From Oxobacter pfennigii (GTDB lineage: Bacteria > Bacillota > Clostridia > Clostridiales > Oxobacteraceae): a stretch of 64,000 bases of DNA. This document shows, in pieces, positions 51,502-60,843 of this stretch (the stretch's first letter is position 1; each line of letters begins with the position of its first letter). The position numbers were made by a program, and so were the translations under genes. The DNA lies in assembly GCF_001317355.1 (NCBI RefSeq), contig NZ_LKET01000043.1:46368-110367 (forward strand), written 5' to 3'. The notes beneath the pieces are model-generated. The model ran no database searches and was not told the origin of the DNA. It was given only the letters and a program-made list of their open reading frames with translations.

Positions 51502-52482
51502 ATGTTAACCAAAAGGCAAAATCTTTTGGAGACTATAAGAGGGGGGAAGCCTGACAGGTTCGTCAACCAGTGGGAAGCCTTCGGAGGCGTGATGGGTGAT
51601 CCATGTAAATTGCGTACCAGAGCTGAAAGAGGCGGCCCTGATGCAGTGGATTCCTGGGGAGTTACAACCACTTGGCCGGCAAATGTACCCGGACCTTTCC
51701 CGGTACACGATTATGAGCATAAAGTTGTAAAGGATATTACAAGGTGGAAAGAAGTAGTACATGCCCCAAGCTTAGATGTCCCGGACAGTGCCTGGGATGA
51801 TGTTAAGGCTCAGGCCTCGCAAATCGACCGCAATGAACAATTTCTGACTTTCTTCATTGCACCGGGAATATTCGAACAGGCCCATTACCTCATGGGCATA
51901 GATACTACACTATTAAACTTCTATGAAGAGCCGGAAGCGATGCATGAGCTGATTGATTACATAACCGACTGGAAGATAAAATATGCTGAACTTGTCTGCA
52001 AGCACCTAAAACCTGAAGCCATACTCCATCATGATGACTGGGGAAGCCAGATTAACTCCTTCATGTCCCCTGAAATGTTTGAAGAATTCATAGTGCCCGC
52101 ATTTAAAAGATTATACGGATATTATAAATCCCACGGTGTGGAACTTATAGTACACCATAGCGATTCCTATGCCGCCAACCTTGTCCCTTATATGATTGAG
52201 ATGGGAATTGACATATGGCAGGGGGGATTAAAATCAAACAACCTGCCTGAGCTGGTAAAAAAATACGGCGGTCAAATCTCCTTTATGGGGGGCATAAACA
52301 ACGGAATAGTTGACGTGCTTGACTGGACTAACGAGCTTGTGGCAAGAGAGGTTGAAGAGATGTGCACAAGCTGCGGAAAGCTTTACTACATACCAAGTAT
52401 GTGCGGAGGCGGCCCGGGGGCTACCGATGTATATAAAGCAGTAAGCAAAGAAATAGACAGAATGAGTTCTGTAATGTTTTAA
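51502..52482 (+). CDS. Uroporphyrinogen decarboxylase-fold methyltransferase-type protein
   Basis: The family (MtaA/MtbA/CmuA, UroD fold) moves methyl groups between a corrinoid protein and coenzyme M, tetrahydrofolate or a methyl donor. The 326-residue TIM barrel has HHDDWGSQINSFMSPEMFEEFIVPAFKRLYGYY, typical of the group. In MtaA the zinc is held by an H-x-C pair and a later Cys. Here the first motif reads VHHSDS (His218-His219-Ser220), so the first Cys is missing, while cysteines at 288, 291 and 301 (CTSC, MCGGG) remain. It is next to a corrinoid protein, so methyl transfer is likely but the metal site may differ. GGAGGTAGGTTTA precedes the ATG. Confidence 0.88.
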   Translation: MLTKRQNLLETIRGGKPDRFVNQWEAFGGVMGDPCKLRTRAERGGPDAVDSWGVTTTWPANVPGPFPVHDYEHKVVKDITRWKEVVHAPSLDVPDSAWDDVKAQASQIDRNEQFLTFFIAPGIFEQAHYLMGIDTTLLNFYEEPEAMHELIDYITDWKIKYAELVCKHLKPEAILHHDDWGSQINSFMSPEMFEEFIVPAFKRLYGYYKSHGVELIVHHSDSYAANLVPYMIEMGIDIWQGGLKSNNLPELVKKYGGQISFMGGINNGIVDVLDWTNELVAREVEEMCTSCGKLYYIPSMCGGGPGATDVYKAVSKEIDRMSSVMF

Positions 52483-52538
52483 AGTATTGACGTAAATTAT
52501 AGGCCCAAATTTAAAATATTTTAAAGGAGGAAAATAAA

Positions 52539-53165
52539 ATGTCAAAAATTCAGGAAGTAAAAGATCTTGTTGCAGCAGGGAAAACCAAACTTGTTCCGGG
52601 TAAGGTTCAGGAAGCACTGGACGAGGGCAATGCAGCTACCGAGATACTCGCAGCCATGGTTGAAGCTATGGGAGTGGTAGGCGATAAATTTTCTGCAGGA
52701 GAAATCTTTGTTCCGGAAATGCTTGTAGCCGGAAAAGCAATGCAAAAAGGCGTGGATGTACTTAAACCCGCACTTGCAGGTGCAGGCTCAGTATCATTAG
52801 GAAAATGCATAATCGGCACAGTTGCCGGTGACCTCCATGATATAGGTAAAAACCTTGTTGCCCTTATGATTGAAAGCGCAGGCTTTGATGTTATCGATTT
52901 GGGAGTTGACGTTCCCACAGCAAAATTCTTGGAAACCATTGAAGCCAATTCTGATGTTAAAGTAGTGGCTTTATCAGGCCTCTTAACAACAACTATGCCG
53001 GCAATGAAAGAAACAGTGGAATCCATTAAAGCAAGCGGCAAAACAGGCTTTAAAGTCCTTGTAGGCGGAGCTCCCATAACTCCGGAATTTGCAGCATCCA
53101 TCGGTGCAGATGCATATGCCCGTGATGCAGGCGGCGCAGCAATAAAAGCCAAGGAATTAATTTAA
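52539..53165 (+). CDS. Corrinoid protein (MtbC/MtmC-like)
   Basis: The 208-residue protein carries the methylated cobalt cofactor. The N-terminal four-helix cap covers about 1-85 (KVQEALDEGNAATEILAAMV, GEIFVPEMLVAGKAM). The Rossmann B12 domain follows with DLHDIGK: Asp98, His100 and Gly103 form DxHxxG, with His as the lower cobalt ligand, then VIDLGVDVP, ALSGLLTTTMPAM and VGGAPITPEFAASIGADAY. AAAGGAGGAAAATAAA lies before the ATG. It ends the operon with the UroD-fold gene. The partner that loads the methyl group is not in the window apart from that protein. Confidence 0.95.
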   Translation: MSKIQEVKDLVAAGKTKLVPGKVQEALDEGNAATEILAAMVEAMGVVGDKFSAGEIFVPEMLVAGKAMQKGVDVLKPALAGAGSVSLGKCIIGTVAGDLHDIGKNLVALMIESAGFDVIDLGVDVPTAKFLETIEANSDVKVVALSGLLTTTMPAMKETVESIKASGKTGFKVLVGGAPITPEFAASIGADAYARDAGGAAIKAKELI

Positions 53166-53173
53166 TTACAGTT

Positions 53174-53217
53174 AAAGAGGGAGTGCCGCAAACTTAATAG
53201 CGATACTCCCTCTTTTC
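53174..53217 (+). terminator. Terminator of the corrinoid operon
   Basis: AAAGAGGGAGT (53174-53184) and ACTCCCTCTTT (53205-53215) are perfect arms followed by TCTTT. Confidence 0.8.
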
Positions 53218-53238
53218 TTTGCTGTTCTGAATTTAAAT

Positions 53239-55204
53239 TTATTTATTTAATGCTGCATTTTTGCCTGCAATGCGTCCAAAAACAAATATATCTGCAATTG
53301 CATTTCCGCCAAGGCGATTGCCTGCATGTATGCCGCCGGTCACTTCACCTGCCGCATACAGCCCTTGTATAACATTGCCTTTAGCGTCGATTACCTGGCC
53401 GTTTGTATTAATCTGTACTCCGCCCATTGTATGATGGATGGCAGGTTTGGCAGGGCAAGCGTAAAACGGAGCGTTCTTGACTTCCATCTGAAATACGTTT
53501 TTATTGAATTCAGGGTCTGTGCCGCTCTTTACATATGAATTATATTTATTGATTTTATTAACAAAAGTAGCACGGTCACAGCCTATAATATCTGCCAATC
53601 CCTCCAGGGTGTCTGCCCTGTATATAAGCTTATCTTCCACCATCTTATCAATCATTTCCTGGGTTGGGCGGTTTTGAGCTGATAAAGCCATATCCTTATC
53701 GGCAATTGTATAAAATACTCCATCCGGCTGACTTAAAGCTGCCCATGAAAGAACATCGCGTTCGGCATATTCATTGACAAAACGCTTTCCTTCTTTATTG
53801 ACAAAAATATAGTTTTGAGGAGCAACCAACAGTGCGTCCGTCAATGAGCCTGTTTTTTCATTTGCAGTAGGCATAAGCTGTGTAAATCCCATACCTACAA
53901 GATTGGCACCTATTTCTTTGCTCATTATAATGCCGTCTCCTGTACTCGTGGAAGCATTGGTGGTCTTTATGTCATCAGGAATTGAAGGCCAGTAGGTATT
54001 GTATTCCGCACAAAGCTGAGGATTTGCTCCAAATCCTCCGGTGGCTAGAATCACTCCCTTTTTAGCATGTAAAACAACCTCTGTCCCGTCGGTTTTGGAA
54101 GCTTTGACACCCACTGCTTTTCCGTTTTCAACAATTAACTTCTCGGCCTTTGTTTCCATCATTATTTCGCTGCCGTTATTCACCGTATTTACTACGTAGT
54201 TGGATAATACATCAAAAATGCCTTTTTTATCGACAGGATTATGTCCTCTTGTCCACATTGCTCCTACGGGCGCGGTCAATGTATCCGAAAACTTGCCTCC
54301 CAGTCTTTGCACCCATTTATATGTAGGAAGACTGTTGGTGACCAAAGTCTTTAGAAGGTCAAAGTCTCCTTCTACCCAGTTGCCATCCTTATCTTGGCGT
54401 TTACCCCCCCATGTATGCCTGAATCATATGGAATTCAACGGAGTCAAACATTTTTGAAGTGTCTCCGGCAAGATAATTGTTGATTTGGCCTTTAAGAGTA
54501 ACCAATGTATTCGAGAATTTACCAAACTCTTTTTCATCCAATTTTAATATGCTTTTTAAAGTATCGAGCTGGCCTGGCATTGTATCTATTTTCCCCTGTA
54601 TCTCGGGGTCAACTGCGTTCCATGCAAAACCTGAAACAAGGGTATTGCCGCCAAGAGAAGCCGATTTTTCAATAAGTATAACGGTAGCTCCATTTTCTGC
54701 TGCAGAAGCTGCTGCAGAAATACCGGCTCCGCCGCCGCCGATAATAATAACATCAGCGGTCTTTTCAATATTTTCGGCTTTTTTATCTGCTGCCTTTTTA
54801 ACTTTAAGGGCATCGACGTTGCCGCCGGCCTTAACAACAGCGCTTTCAACGGCTGTCAATATTGCGTTGCTTGTTATTGTTGCTCCTGCCACAGCGTCGA
54901 CTGCAAGAGACTGATTATCGATAATAGCTTTGGGAATGCGTTCTAATGCAGGGTCAGATATACCGGGGGTTTCCTGGTGATCTACAATATCAATTCTTTC
55001 AATTCTGCTTTCCGAAAAAGTAACTGATAGAGAAATATCGCCAATTTTTCCCGCCGCCGATGCATCGTATGTACCGGCTTTATACACCGCATTTGCCGGC
55101 TGGCCTCCTGTTGGATTTCCTGATGAGGGCTTGCATCCTGTCATAGCTGACGCTACCATAACTATTGACAGGATAAATGCAAGACCTTTTATAAATAGTT
55201 TCAT
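53239..55204 (-). pseudogene. Frameshifted lipoprotein FMN/FAD fumarate-reductase-like flavoprotein
   Basis: Two adjacent frames encode one enzyme of about 650 residues. The first (from ATG 55204, GGTGGAGGAAATCAA upstream) has a lipoprotein signal ending ASAMTGC, an FMN-binding domain with AGATIT (the covalent FMN threonine site), and the FAD loop VIIIGGGGAGISAAASA. It stops at about 54401 in a run of seven G (plus strand C 54404-54410). With six G the frame continues as GGKRQDKDGNWVEGD into the second part, which has ILATGGFGANP, the substrate domain and HHTMGGVQINTNGQV, LYAAGEVTGGIHAGNRLGGNA. Such enzymes reduce fumarate, urocanate or related acrylates as electron acceptors outside the membrane. 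Either a real mutation, phase variation or a base-call error. Confidence 0.8.
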
Positions 55205-55250
55205 TTGATTTCCTCCACCTTTCATTTATTATGATCCAGGATCTAAGACC

Positions 55251-55281
55251 ATAATAAACTTTATAATTGTTGTAAAGTCAA
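55251..55281 (-). promoter_or_regulatory. MerR-type promoter of the flavoprotein gene
   Basis: On the minus strand TTGACT and TATTAT are 19 bp apart, the overlong spacer typical of MerR-activated promoters. The spacer holds the dyad ACTTTA-N9-TAAAGT. It lies 47 to 77 bases before the flavoprotein start. Confidence 0.7.
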
Positions 55282-55309
55282 TAAAAAGGTTATTTTTTTA
55301 TCAATGAAA

Positions 55310-56123
55310 CTATCTTATAAATTCTATTGGTATGTAAATTTCATGATATCTTTTATGAATATTGCCTTCCGAGTAGGAACCAATGGTACTGCCCCATGCA
55401 TTTCCGCACATTTTCATACCGTTGTCTTCCATATAATTAACAGCGTCATGAAGCATGCTGGCCATTATATGCCCTGCTCCTTCACTGCTTATAACTGTTG
55501 TAAGACATGTTTGTGATGGAATTAACTTTATTCCGGGCGTGTCTGTAAGCTCTAATTCTTCTGCTAAAGATTGGTCAATCATAAGTCCAAAATTATAATC
55601 ATCAAGATTATTATATACGGAATCAATTGTAAACTCAGGAGAAATTTGAACTACAGGCATCAATGAAATCCATTTGTCAACGGGATAATGTAGTTTGGCT
55701 AATGGAAAAAAGCTCATTATATTGAGTATGAATTCGATAGACGGCAGGATTGGTTTTTATAATATATTTATTATGAAGGCATTTTAATTTTTCATATCCA
55801 TTCTGTTGCTTTTTTACAGCTTCAAGAATCAGCTGCTTCCACCGGATTTCTTTTGTAATCTTCTTTTCCATCTCATTTAAATTCTGTTGAATATCATTAA
55901 AAGATGCGAAGTTTATCAGTACTCCGACTTCTTCTACGGAAAAACCCATTCCCTGATATCTTCTGGCTCCCATCAGCATATTTATGTCTTTAAATGAAAA
56001 ATACCTATAGCCGTTGCTTGCCCGTTCCGGGGCTATAATACCTTGTCTCTCATAATATCTTAGCATCTCACTTGAAAGCCCAAGGATTTTCGCGGCCCTG
56101 CTAATACTATATTTCTGATCCAT
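55310..56123 (-). pseudogene. Frameshifted MerR-family regulator with GyrI-like effector domain
   Basis: From ATG 56123 (GGGAGGGTTATC upstream) the protein has a MerR DNA-binding domain (YSISRAAKILGLSSEMLRYYERQGI, NGYRYFSFKDINMLMGARRYQGMGFS) and a coiled-coil. The frame breaks near 55750 at an A5 tract in the message; dropping one A gives a smooth continuation, IIKPILPSIEFILNIMSFF, into a 130-residue effector domain (DKWISLMPVVQI, EGAGHIMASMLHDAVNYMEDN) of the GyrI/BmrR type. As written the regulator would end in about 11 unrelated residues after RIHTQ. It lies just upstream of the flavoprotein, and the MerR-type promoter between them is its obvious target. Confidence 0.75.
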
Positions 56124-56303
56124 GATAACCCTCCCAAGCTTTAGTATAAAATGCAATATATACAATTATATGATACAAAACATATTAAAAAGTATCTATA
56201 AGTAATATGATATTCTAATACCGGATCAGCCGGTATATTTATTGTTATATTAATATTTTTTAAAATCCAAATAGGCTATAATGATGTCAAAGGGGGAATA
56301 AAA

Positions 56304-57044
56304 ATGATTAAGCTAAAGGTTATAGCATGTGATGTATTAAACAGGGAGATATCTTATTTAAGCAGCCAGTCAAAATGCTTTGTAGATGTGACTTTTATGC
56401 ATCAGGGGCTCCACAGCAAACCAAATAAAATGGCGGAAATACTTCAAAAAGAAATAGATGAGGCAAATAAGGGTTTTCCCTACAGTCATCCAGACAGGCC
56501 GGAGGATTATGATTATATAATACTTATGTATGGCTTGTGCGGAAACGGAACCATTGGCTTATCAAGCAGCAAGGTTCCGTTAGTAATACCAAGGGCTCAT
56601 GATTGCGGCACCCTTTTAATTGGCTCAAAAGAAGGCTTTAAAAAATATCATGAGGAAAATGCCAGAGGCTTTATGTATTCTCCCGGGTGGATAGAAAGGG
56701 GATTTCAGCCGGGAGCTGAAAGATTCGATGCTTTATACAAAAGATATGAAAAGAAATATGGCAGTGAAAAGGCTGCCTATCTCATGGAATTGGAGCACAG
56801 CTTTGTAAAGGAATATAACAGTGCCGTCCTTGTAAACTGGGGTATTTTAGGAAATGAGGAGTATTACAGAGGGGTTACAAAGATAAGCGCAAAGTATTTC
56901 AACTGGGAATATAAAGAGGTTAAGGGAAGCCCGAATTTACTCAGGAATATATTAAATGGTGAGCTTAATTATGAAGAGGTTCTGATTTTGCCGCCTAAGG
57001 AAAAAATTGCAGCAAGCTTTGATGATTATATATTAAAGTATTAA
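56304..57044 (+). CDS. DUF1638 family protein
   Basis: The 246-residue protein matches DUF1638: KVIACDVLNREISYL at the N-terminus, FMHQGLHSKPNKM, a conserved MYGLCGNGTIGL and PRAHDCGTLLIGSKEGF in the centre. Conserved His and Cys residues suggest metal binding. DUF1638 genes are often found with corrinoid methyltransferase clusters in methanogens and anaerobic Firmicutes, and the corrinoid operon lies 3 kb away here. Its biochemical role is unknown. AAAGGGGGAATAAAA precedes the ATG. Confidence 0.85.
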   Translation: MIKLKVIACDVLNREISYLSSQSKCFVDVTFMHQGLHSKPNKMAEILQKEIDEANKGFPYSHPDRPEDYDYIILMYGLCGNGTIGLSSSKVPLVIPRAHDCGTLLIGSKEGFKKYHEENARGFMYSPGWIERGFQPGAERFDALYKRYEKKYGSEKAAYLMELEHSFVKEYNSAVLVNWGILGNEEYYRGVTKISAKYFNWEYKEVKGSPNLLRNILNGELNYEEVLILPPKEKIAASFDDYILKY

Positions 57045-57045
57045 T

Positions 57046-57082
57046 AATAAAGGAGCCGGGGTAAACATCGGCTCCTTATTAT
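57046..57082. terminator. Terminator between DUF1638 and MATE genes
   Basis: AATAAAGGAGCCG pairs with CGGCTCCTTATT around a GGGTAAACAT loop; it lies between convergent genes and can serve both. Confidence 0.75.
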
Positions 57083-57090
57083 CTGTTGAA

Positions 57091-58485
57091 CTATGCTACA
57101 ACTCTTTCCTTCATTTCACTTGAGGTATCATGAAGAGATTTTCTCATGAAGAGAAAAAGTATAACTGAAAGCGTTGTTGTAAGCAAATCCGCTACAGGCA
57201 GTGCATATATAAATCCGTCTAATCCCCATACATTGCTGAATATTACTATTGCAGGTATAAAGAACAAGCCTTGCCTTCCCAGGGATATAATAAGGGACTG
57301 CACTGATTTGCCCAATGCCTGGAAGGATGTCATTAAAACCATCTGTGTGGCTATAATGGGATTTACTATTGCTCTTGACTTTATTATCCTTGCGCCTAAA
57401 TTTATAACATCTGCATCGTTTATAAATACGCTAATCCATTTATCGGCAAATATATAGAATATGATTGCAAATGCTACATTCATTACAGTACCGATGGTAA
57501 TGGCATTTTTTATTGTATCGACAAGACGCTTAAAGTTTTTAGCACCGTAGCTGAAGCCTAAAAGAGGCTGACAGCCCTGGGCCAATCCCATGGTAAGCAT
57601 TACAGTAATATTGGTGACCCTCATGACAACTCCATTGGCAGCAACCACGTTATCACCGAAGCCGGCTGCAAAAGCATTGGATACTCCAAAGCCCAAGCTC
57701 ATCAGTATCATACCGACAGATGCAGGTATTCCGATTTTAAAAATTTCAGCATATATATCCTTTTTGAAACCGAAATTTTTGGGAGAAATAGATATAATTC
57801 CTTTTTTCCTTACATAGAAGGATACATTGTATGCGAAACCGAATACGTTACCTATAACAGTAGCCAAAGCCGCACCGGCTACCCCTAAATCCATGCCTAA
57901 AATGAATATTGGGTCTAAAATAATATTCAATATAGAACCGATTACCATACCATTCATTGATACCTTTGTAGCACCTTCCGACCTTAAAAGTCCCGATAAG
58001 GCCATCTGCATTCCTATGAAGGGGCTTCCCAATAGCATATATATCAAATAATCCTTTCCGAACTGGAGAGTATTGGGGCTGGCTCCGCAAAATATCAATA
58101 TAGGTTCTGCAAATATAAAAGCTATAAGAGATACCAGCGTGCTTACACCTAAAGCTGACCAGAAAGCAATGGAACCTGCTTCACTGGCTCTTTCCCTGTC
58201 GCCTTTCCCCAGCATCCTTGATATAAATGAAGCTCCGCCTATGGCAAATATATTTCCGAAGGCCTGAGAAATCATAAAAATGGGCATTGATAATGCTATG
58301 GCGGCAACCATGTTCGGATTATTTAATTTACCTATAAAAAAGGTATCTGTCATGTTATATACAACCTGGATTAACATAGCTACCATGGTGGGTATTGCTA
58401 AAGTCCATATAGCTTTGCTAACAGGCATTGAACCCAAAATATAGGTTCTGTCTTGCTTTGCATCAATTTTTCTTGACTCAGTCAA
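57091..58485 (-). CDS. MATE-family efflux transporter
   Basis: The 464-residue protein has twelve hydrophobic helices in two similar halves, as in MepA/NorM drug:cation antiporters. Visible marks are AIWTLAIPTMVAMLIQVVYNMTDTFFIGKL in helix 1 and the matching GIPASVGMILMSLGFGVSNAFAAGFG in helix 7, plus LAQGCQPLLGFSYGAKNF. The MepA-like subfamily is suggested by MTDTFFIG. It is 18 bp downstream of a MarR gene that most likely represses it. Substrate range is unknown. Confidence 0.92.
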   Translation of the reverse strand: MTESRKIDAKQDRTYILGSMPVSKAIWTLAIPTMVAMLIQVVYNMTDTFFIGKLNNPNMVAAIALSMPIFMISQAFGNIFAIGGASFISRMLGKGDRERASEAGSIAFWSALGVSTLVSLIAFIFAEPILIFCGASPNTLQFGKDYLIYMLLGSPFIGMQMALSGLLRSEGATKVSMNGMVIGSILNIILDPIFILGMDLGVAGAALATVIGNVFGFAYNVSFYVRKKGIISISPKNFGFKKDIYAEIFKIGIPASVGMILMSLGFGVSNAFAAGFGDNVVAANGVVMRVTNITVMLTMGLAQGCQPLLGFSYGAKNFKRLVDTIKNAITIGTVMNVAFAIIFYIFADKWISVFINDADVINLGARIIKSRAIVNPIIATQMVLMTSFQALGKSVQSLIISLGRQGLFFIPAIVIFSNVWGLDGFIYALPVADLLTTTLSVILFLFMRKSLHDTSSEMKERVVA

Positions 58486-58503
58486 ATGTAGTCATTCCTT
58501 TCA

Positions 58504-58941
58504 TTACTTTATTTTTTCAATAAATGATATTACAGTTTGTAAAGCATTTTTAAGGCTAAGTACATCCTCTTCCCCCAATTGGCCTGCTTTTTTTTCTATG
58601 TGCTCATTGTAAAGAGATTCGATTTCCTTCGCTATGCTTTTACCTTCAGAAGTAAGTACCAATGCGTTTTTTCGCCTGTCATTGCATACTGTTATCCTTT
58701 TAATCAAGCCTTTTTTCTCAAGGCGATCAGCAACTGCCGTAAAAGAGCCCTTTAAAAGACCTACTTTTTTGCAGTAGTCTGTCATGGGCATTCCTTCATT
58801 TCTGTAAAGAAACATCAGCGTCCTTTCTTCGTTGAAATTTAATTTAGCGGAGGCTCTTCTTTCAAATCCGGACATCAGAGTTTCAGTAAACATAGGCAGC
58901 ATGCTTACCAGTTCCCCAATCTTTTTTTCTGTGGTAGCCAT
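58504..58941 (-). CDS. MarR-family regulator of the MATE transporter
   Basis: The 145-residue winged-helix protein shows NFNEERTLMFLYRNEGMPM, TDYCKKVGLLKGSFTAVADRLE (recognition helix) and the wing KGLIKRITVCNDRRKNALVLT. The start ATG 58941 follows GGGAGGTAACGA. A dyad, ATAGTTA-N6-TAACTAT, lies 23 to 42 bases upstream and is a likely autoregulatory site. It forms an operon with the MATE gene. Confidence 0.9.
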   Translation of the reverse strand: MATTEKKIGELVSMLPMFTETLMSGFERRASAKLNFNEERTLMFLYRNEGMPMTDYCKKVGLLKGSFTAVADRLEKKGLIKRITVCNDRRKNALVLTSEGKSIAKEIESLYNEHIEKKAGQLGEEDVLSLKNALQTVISFIEKIK

Positions 58942-58963
58942 TTCGTTACCTCCCAAACAACAT

Positions 58964-58983
58964 ATAGTTAGAATTATAACTAT
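58964..58983. promoter_or_regulatory. Dyad before the MarR-MATE operon
   Basis: ATAGTTA (58964-58970) and TAACTAT (58977-58983) are perfect 7-bp inverted copies with a 6-bp spacer. Confidence 0.5.
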
Positions 58984-59150
58984 TAATAGTCAAATAGTCA
59001 ATAATCAAACTATTTTATTTTAAAATAAATTTTGTCATTTATATTACATTTCTCCATAATATCTTCATGGCTTATTGGTATAATATAAAAAATGAGCTTT
59101 GACATACAGTATTTCACTGCATAGTAATGTAATATATAGGAGGTATTAAG

Positions 59151-59297
59151 ATGAAGACATTATTGGGCAGCATTAAAAAAAGATATAATGAATTTATTGA
59201 AAGGCTGGCAAAGGAAAACGAAAAAAGCTTTGGAAACGGCAGATTGGATTGCTGCCAATTAAATAAAAATACCAAAACAAACGTTAAGAATAAGTAA
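59151..59297 (+). CDS. LDCC-motif small putative metal-binding protein
   Basis: A 48-residue peptide gene with a perfect AGGAGG site 7 bases before ATG 59151. The sequence is basic and helical at first (KKRYNEFIERLAKENEKSF), then GNGRLDCCQLN, the exact core of the clostridial LDCC-motif proteins, which are proposed to bind metal through the Cys pair. The C-terminal tail is Asn/Lys/Thr-rich. Its function is unknown. It stands alone between MarR-MATE and the CorC-like gene. Confidence 0.85.
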   Translation: MKTLLGSIKKRYNEFIERLAKENEKSFGNGRLDCCQLNKNTKTNVKNK

Positions 59298-59506
59298 TTT
59301 TTCAAGAGAATATAAAAAATATTACCCTTAAAATCCACCAAATTTAAGTTTTATTCCCCTTAGGAAATTATTTACCTATGTTACAACTCATTATCTTAAC
59401 ATAAGTTGTTTTTTTAAGTCTATCATGTTGCCTGTGAATTTGTTCGGCTTTAAGTTGTATGATATACTATGTTCAACGTGTTAATTTTTAAAGGGGGAAT
59501 TACTGA

Positions 59507-60814
59507 ATGGACATAGGTCCTGGCAGTCGAATTATATTGGAGTTAGCGATAATATTCATTCTCATATTGCTGAACGCTTTTTTCGCCGCATCTGAAATGG
59601 CTATAGTATCTTCCAACAAGACGAAGATAATAATTCTTGCAAACGAAGGAAATACTAAAGCTGAATATCTATTGAAGCTTTTAAATGAGCCAAGCAGTTT
59701 TTTGGCTACAATTCAAGTAGGTATAACCCTGGCCGGATTTCTTGCCAGTGCTTCTGCCGCCACCAGTATATCCGAATATCTTTCAGAATTTATCAGTAAG
59801 TTTAATATACCTGCAGGTGAACAGATTTCAATTGTGGCAGTTACATTGCTGCTTTCATATATAACCCTCGTATTGGGTGAATTGTTCCCTAAAAGATTAG
59901 CTCTTCAATATTCTGAAAAAATTGCTATGGCAGTTGTAAGGCCTATTATGTTTGTATCTATTATGGCACGCCCTTTTATAAAGCTTCTTACAGCCTCCAC
60001 AAATCTTTTGGTGCGCATGTTCAATATCCACTCCAATGATTTGGAGGAAAAGGTTTCTGAAGAAGAAATAAGGATGATGATAAGTGTCGGTGAGGAAACA
60101 GGCGTAATAAATGAAACAGAAAAGGAAATGTTAGATGGCATATTTGAATTTGACGATACACTGGCAAGGGAAATAATGACTCCGAGGACCGGCGTCTTTA
60201 CAATAGATATCAATGCTCCTATTAAGGACATTATCGATTCGATTATTGAAGAACAGTACTCAAGAATACCTATTTTTGAAAATGATATGGATAACATCAT
60301 AGGTATATTATATATGAAAGACCTGTTCAAGCATTTTATGAAGGGCAAAATGGACAATTCAGATATAAGAAAGCTGCTGCGTCCGGCATATTTTGTGCCC
60401 GAGACAAAAAATATCGACGCTTTGTTTAAAGAGCTTCAGGCAACCAAAAACCACATGGCTATACTAATAGATGAATACGGCGGTTTTGCGGGAATAGTTA
60501 CCATAGAAGACCTGGTTGAAGAGGTTATGGGCAATATATTTGATGAGCACGATGAAAGCCAGGAAAGCATCACGGAAATAGATAAAAACACTTATTTAAT
60601 AGACGGACTGATATCCATCGATGATATTAATGAAAGGTTCCAGTTAAAACTGCCTTCGGATAATTTTGAAACCATAGGAGGTTTTGTGGTAGACTTGCTT
60701 GGAAGCATCCCAAGCGAGGAAGAAGACCAGATGGTGGAATACGAAAATATCAAATTTAAAATAGAAAAAATGGAAGACAGAAGGATTGAAAAGCTAAGAA
60801 TGCTCATAAATTAA
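59507..60814 (+). CDS. Hemolysin C/CorC family transporter (CNNM domain + CBS pair)
   Basis: The 435-residue protein has an N-terminal DUF21/CNNM membrane domain (residues 1-190; [21 protein letters not shown] is the family mark, and [24 protein letters not shown] follows), a CBS domain pair (about 205-335; [67 protein letters not shown]), and a C-terminal CorC/HlyC domain (350-430; [19 protein letters not shown]). Relatives export Mg2+ or Na+ or affect magnesium homeostasis. The hemolysin label is historic. AAAGGGGGAATTACTG lies before the ATG. Confidence 0.92.
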   Translation: MDIGPGSRIILELAIIFILILLNAFFAASEMAIVSSNKTKIIILANEGNTKAEYLLKLLNEPSSFLATIQVGITLAGFLASASAATSISEYLSEFISKFNIPAGEQISIVAVTLLLSYITLVLGELFPKRLALQYSEKIAMAVVRPIMFVSIMARPFIKLLTASTNLLVRMFNIHSNDLEEKVSEEEIRMMISVGEETGVINETEKEMLDGIFEFDDTLAREIMTPRTGVFTIDINAPIKDIIDSIIEEQYSRIPIFENDMDNIIGILYMKDLFKHFMKGKMDNSDIRKLLRPAYFVPETKNIDALFKELQATKNHMAILIDEYGGFAGIVTIEDLVEEVMGNIFDEHDESQESITEIDKNTYLIDGLISIDDINERFQLKLPSDNFETIGGFVVDLLGSIPSEEEDQMVEYENIKFKIEKMEDRRIEKLRMLIN

Positions 60815-60838
60815 GAGGACTATATGTCCTCTTAATTT
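60811..60838. terminator. Terminator after the CorC-like gene
   Basis: TTAAGAGGAC (60811-60820) and GTCCTCTTAA (60826-60835) with a 5-nt loop, then TTTTG. It lies between convergent genes. Confidence 0.8.
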
Positions 60839-60843
60839 TGCTC

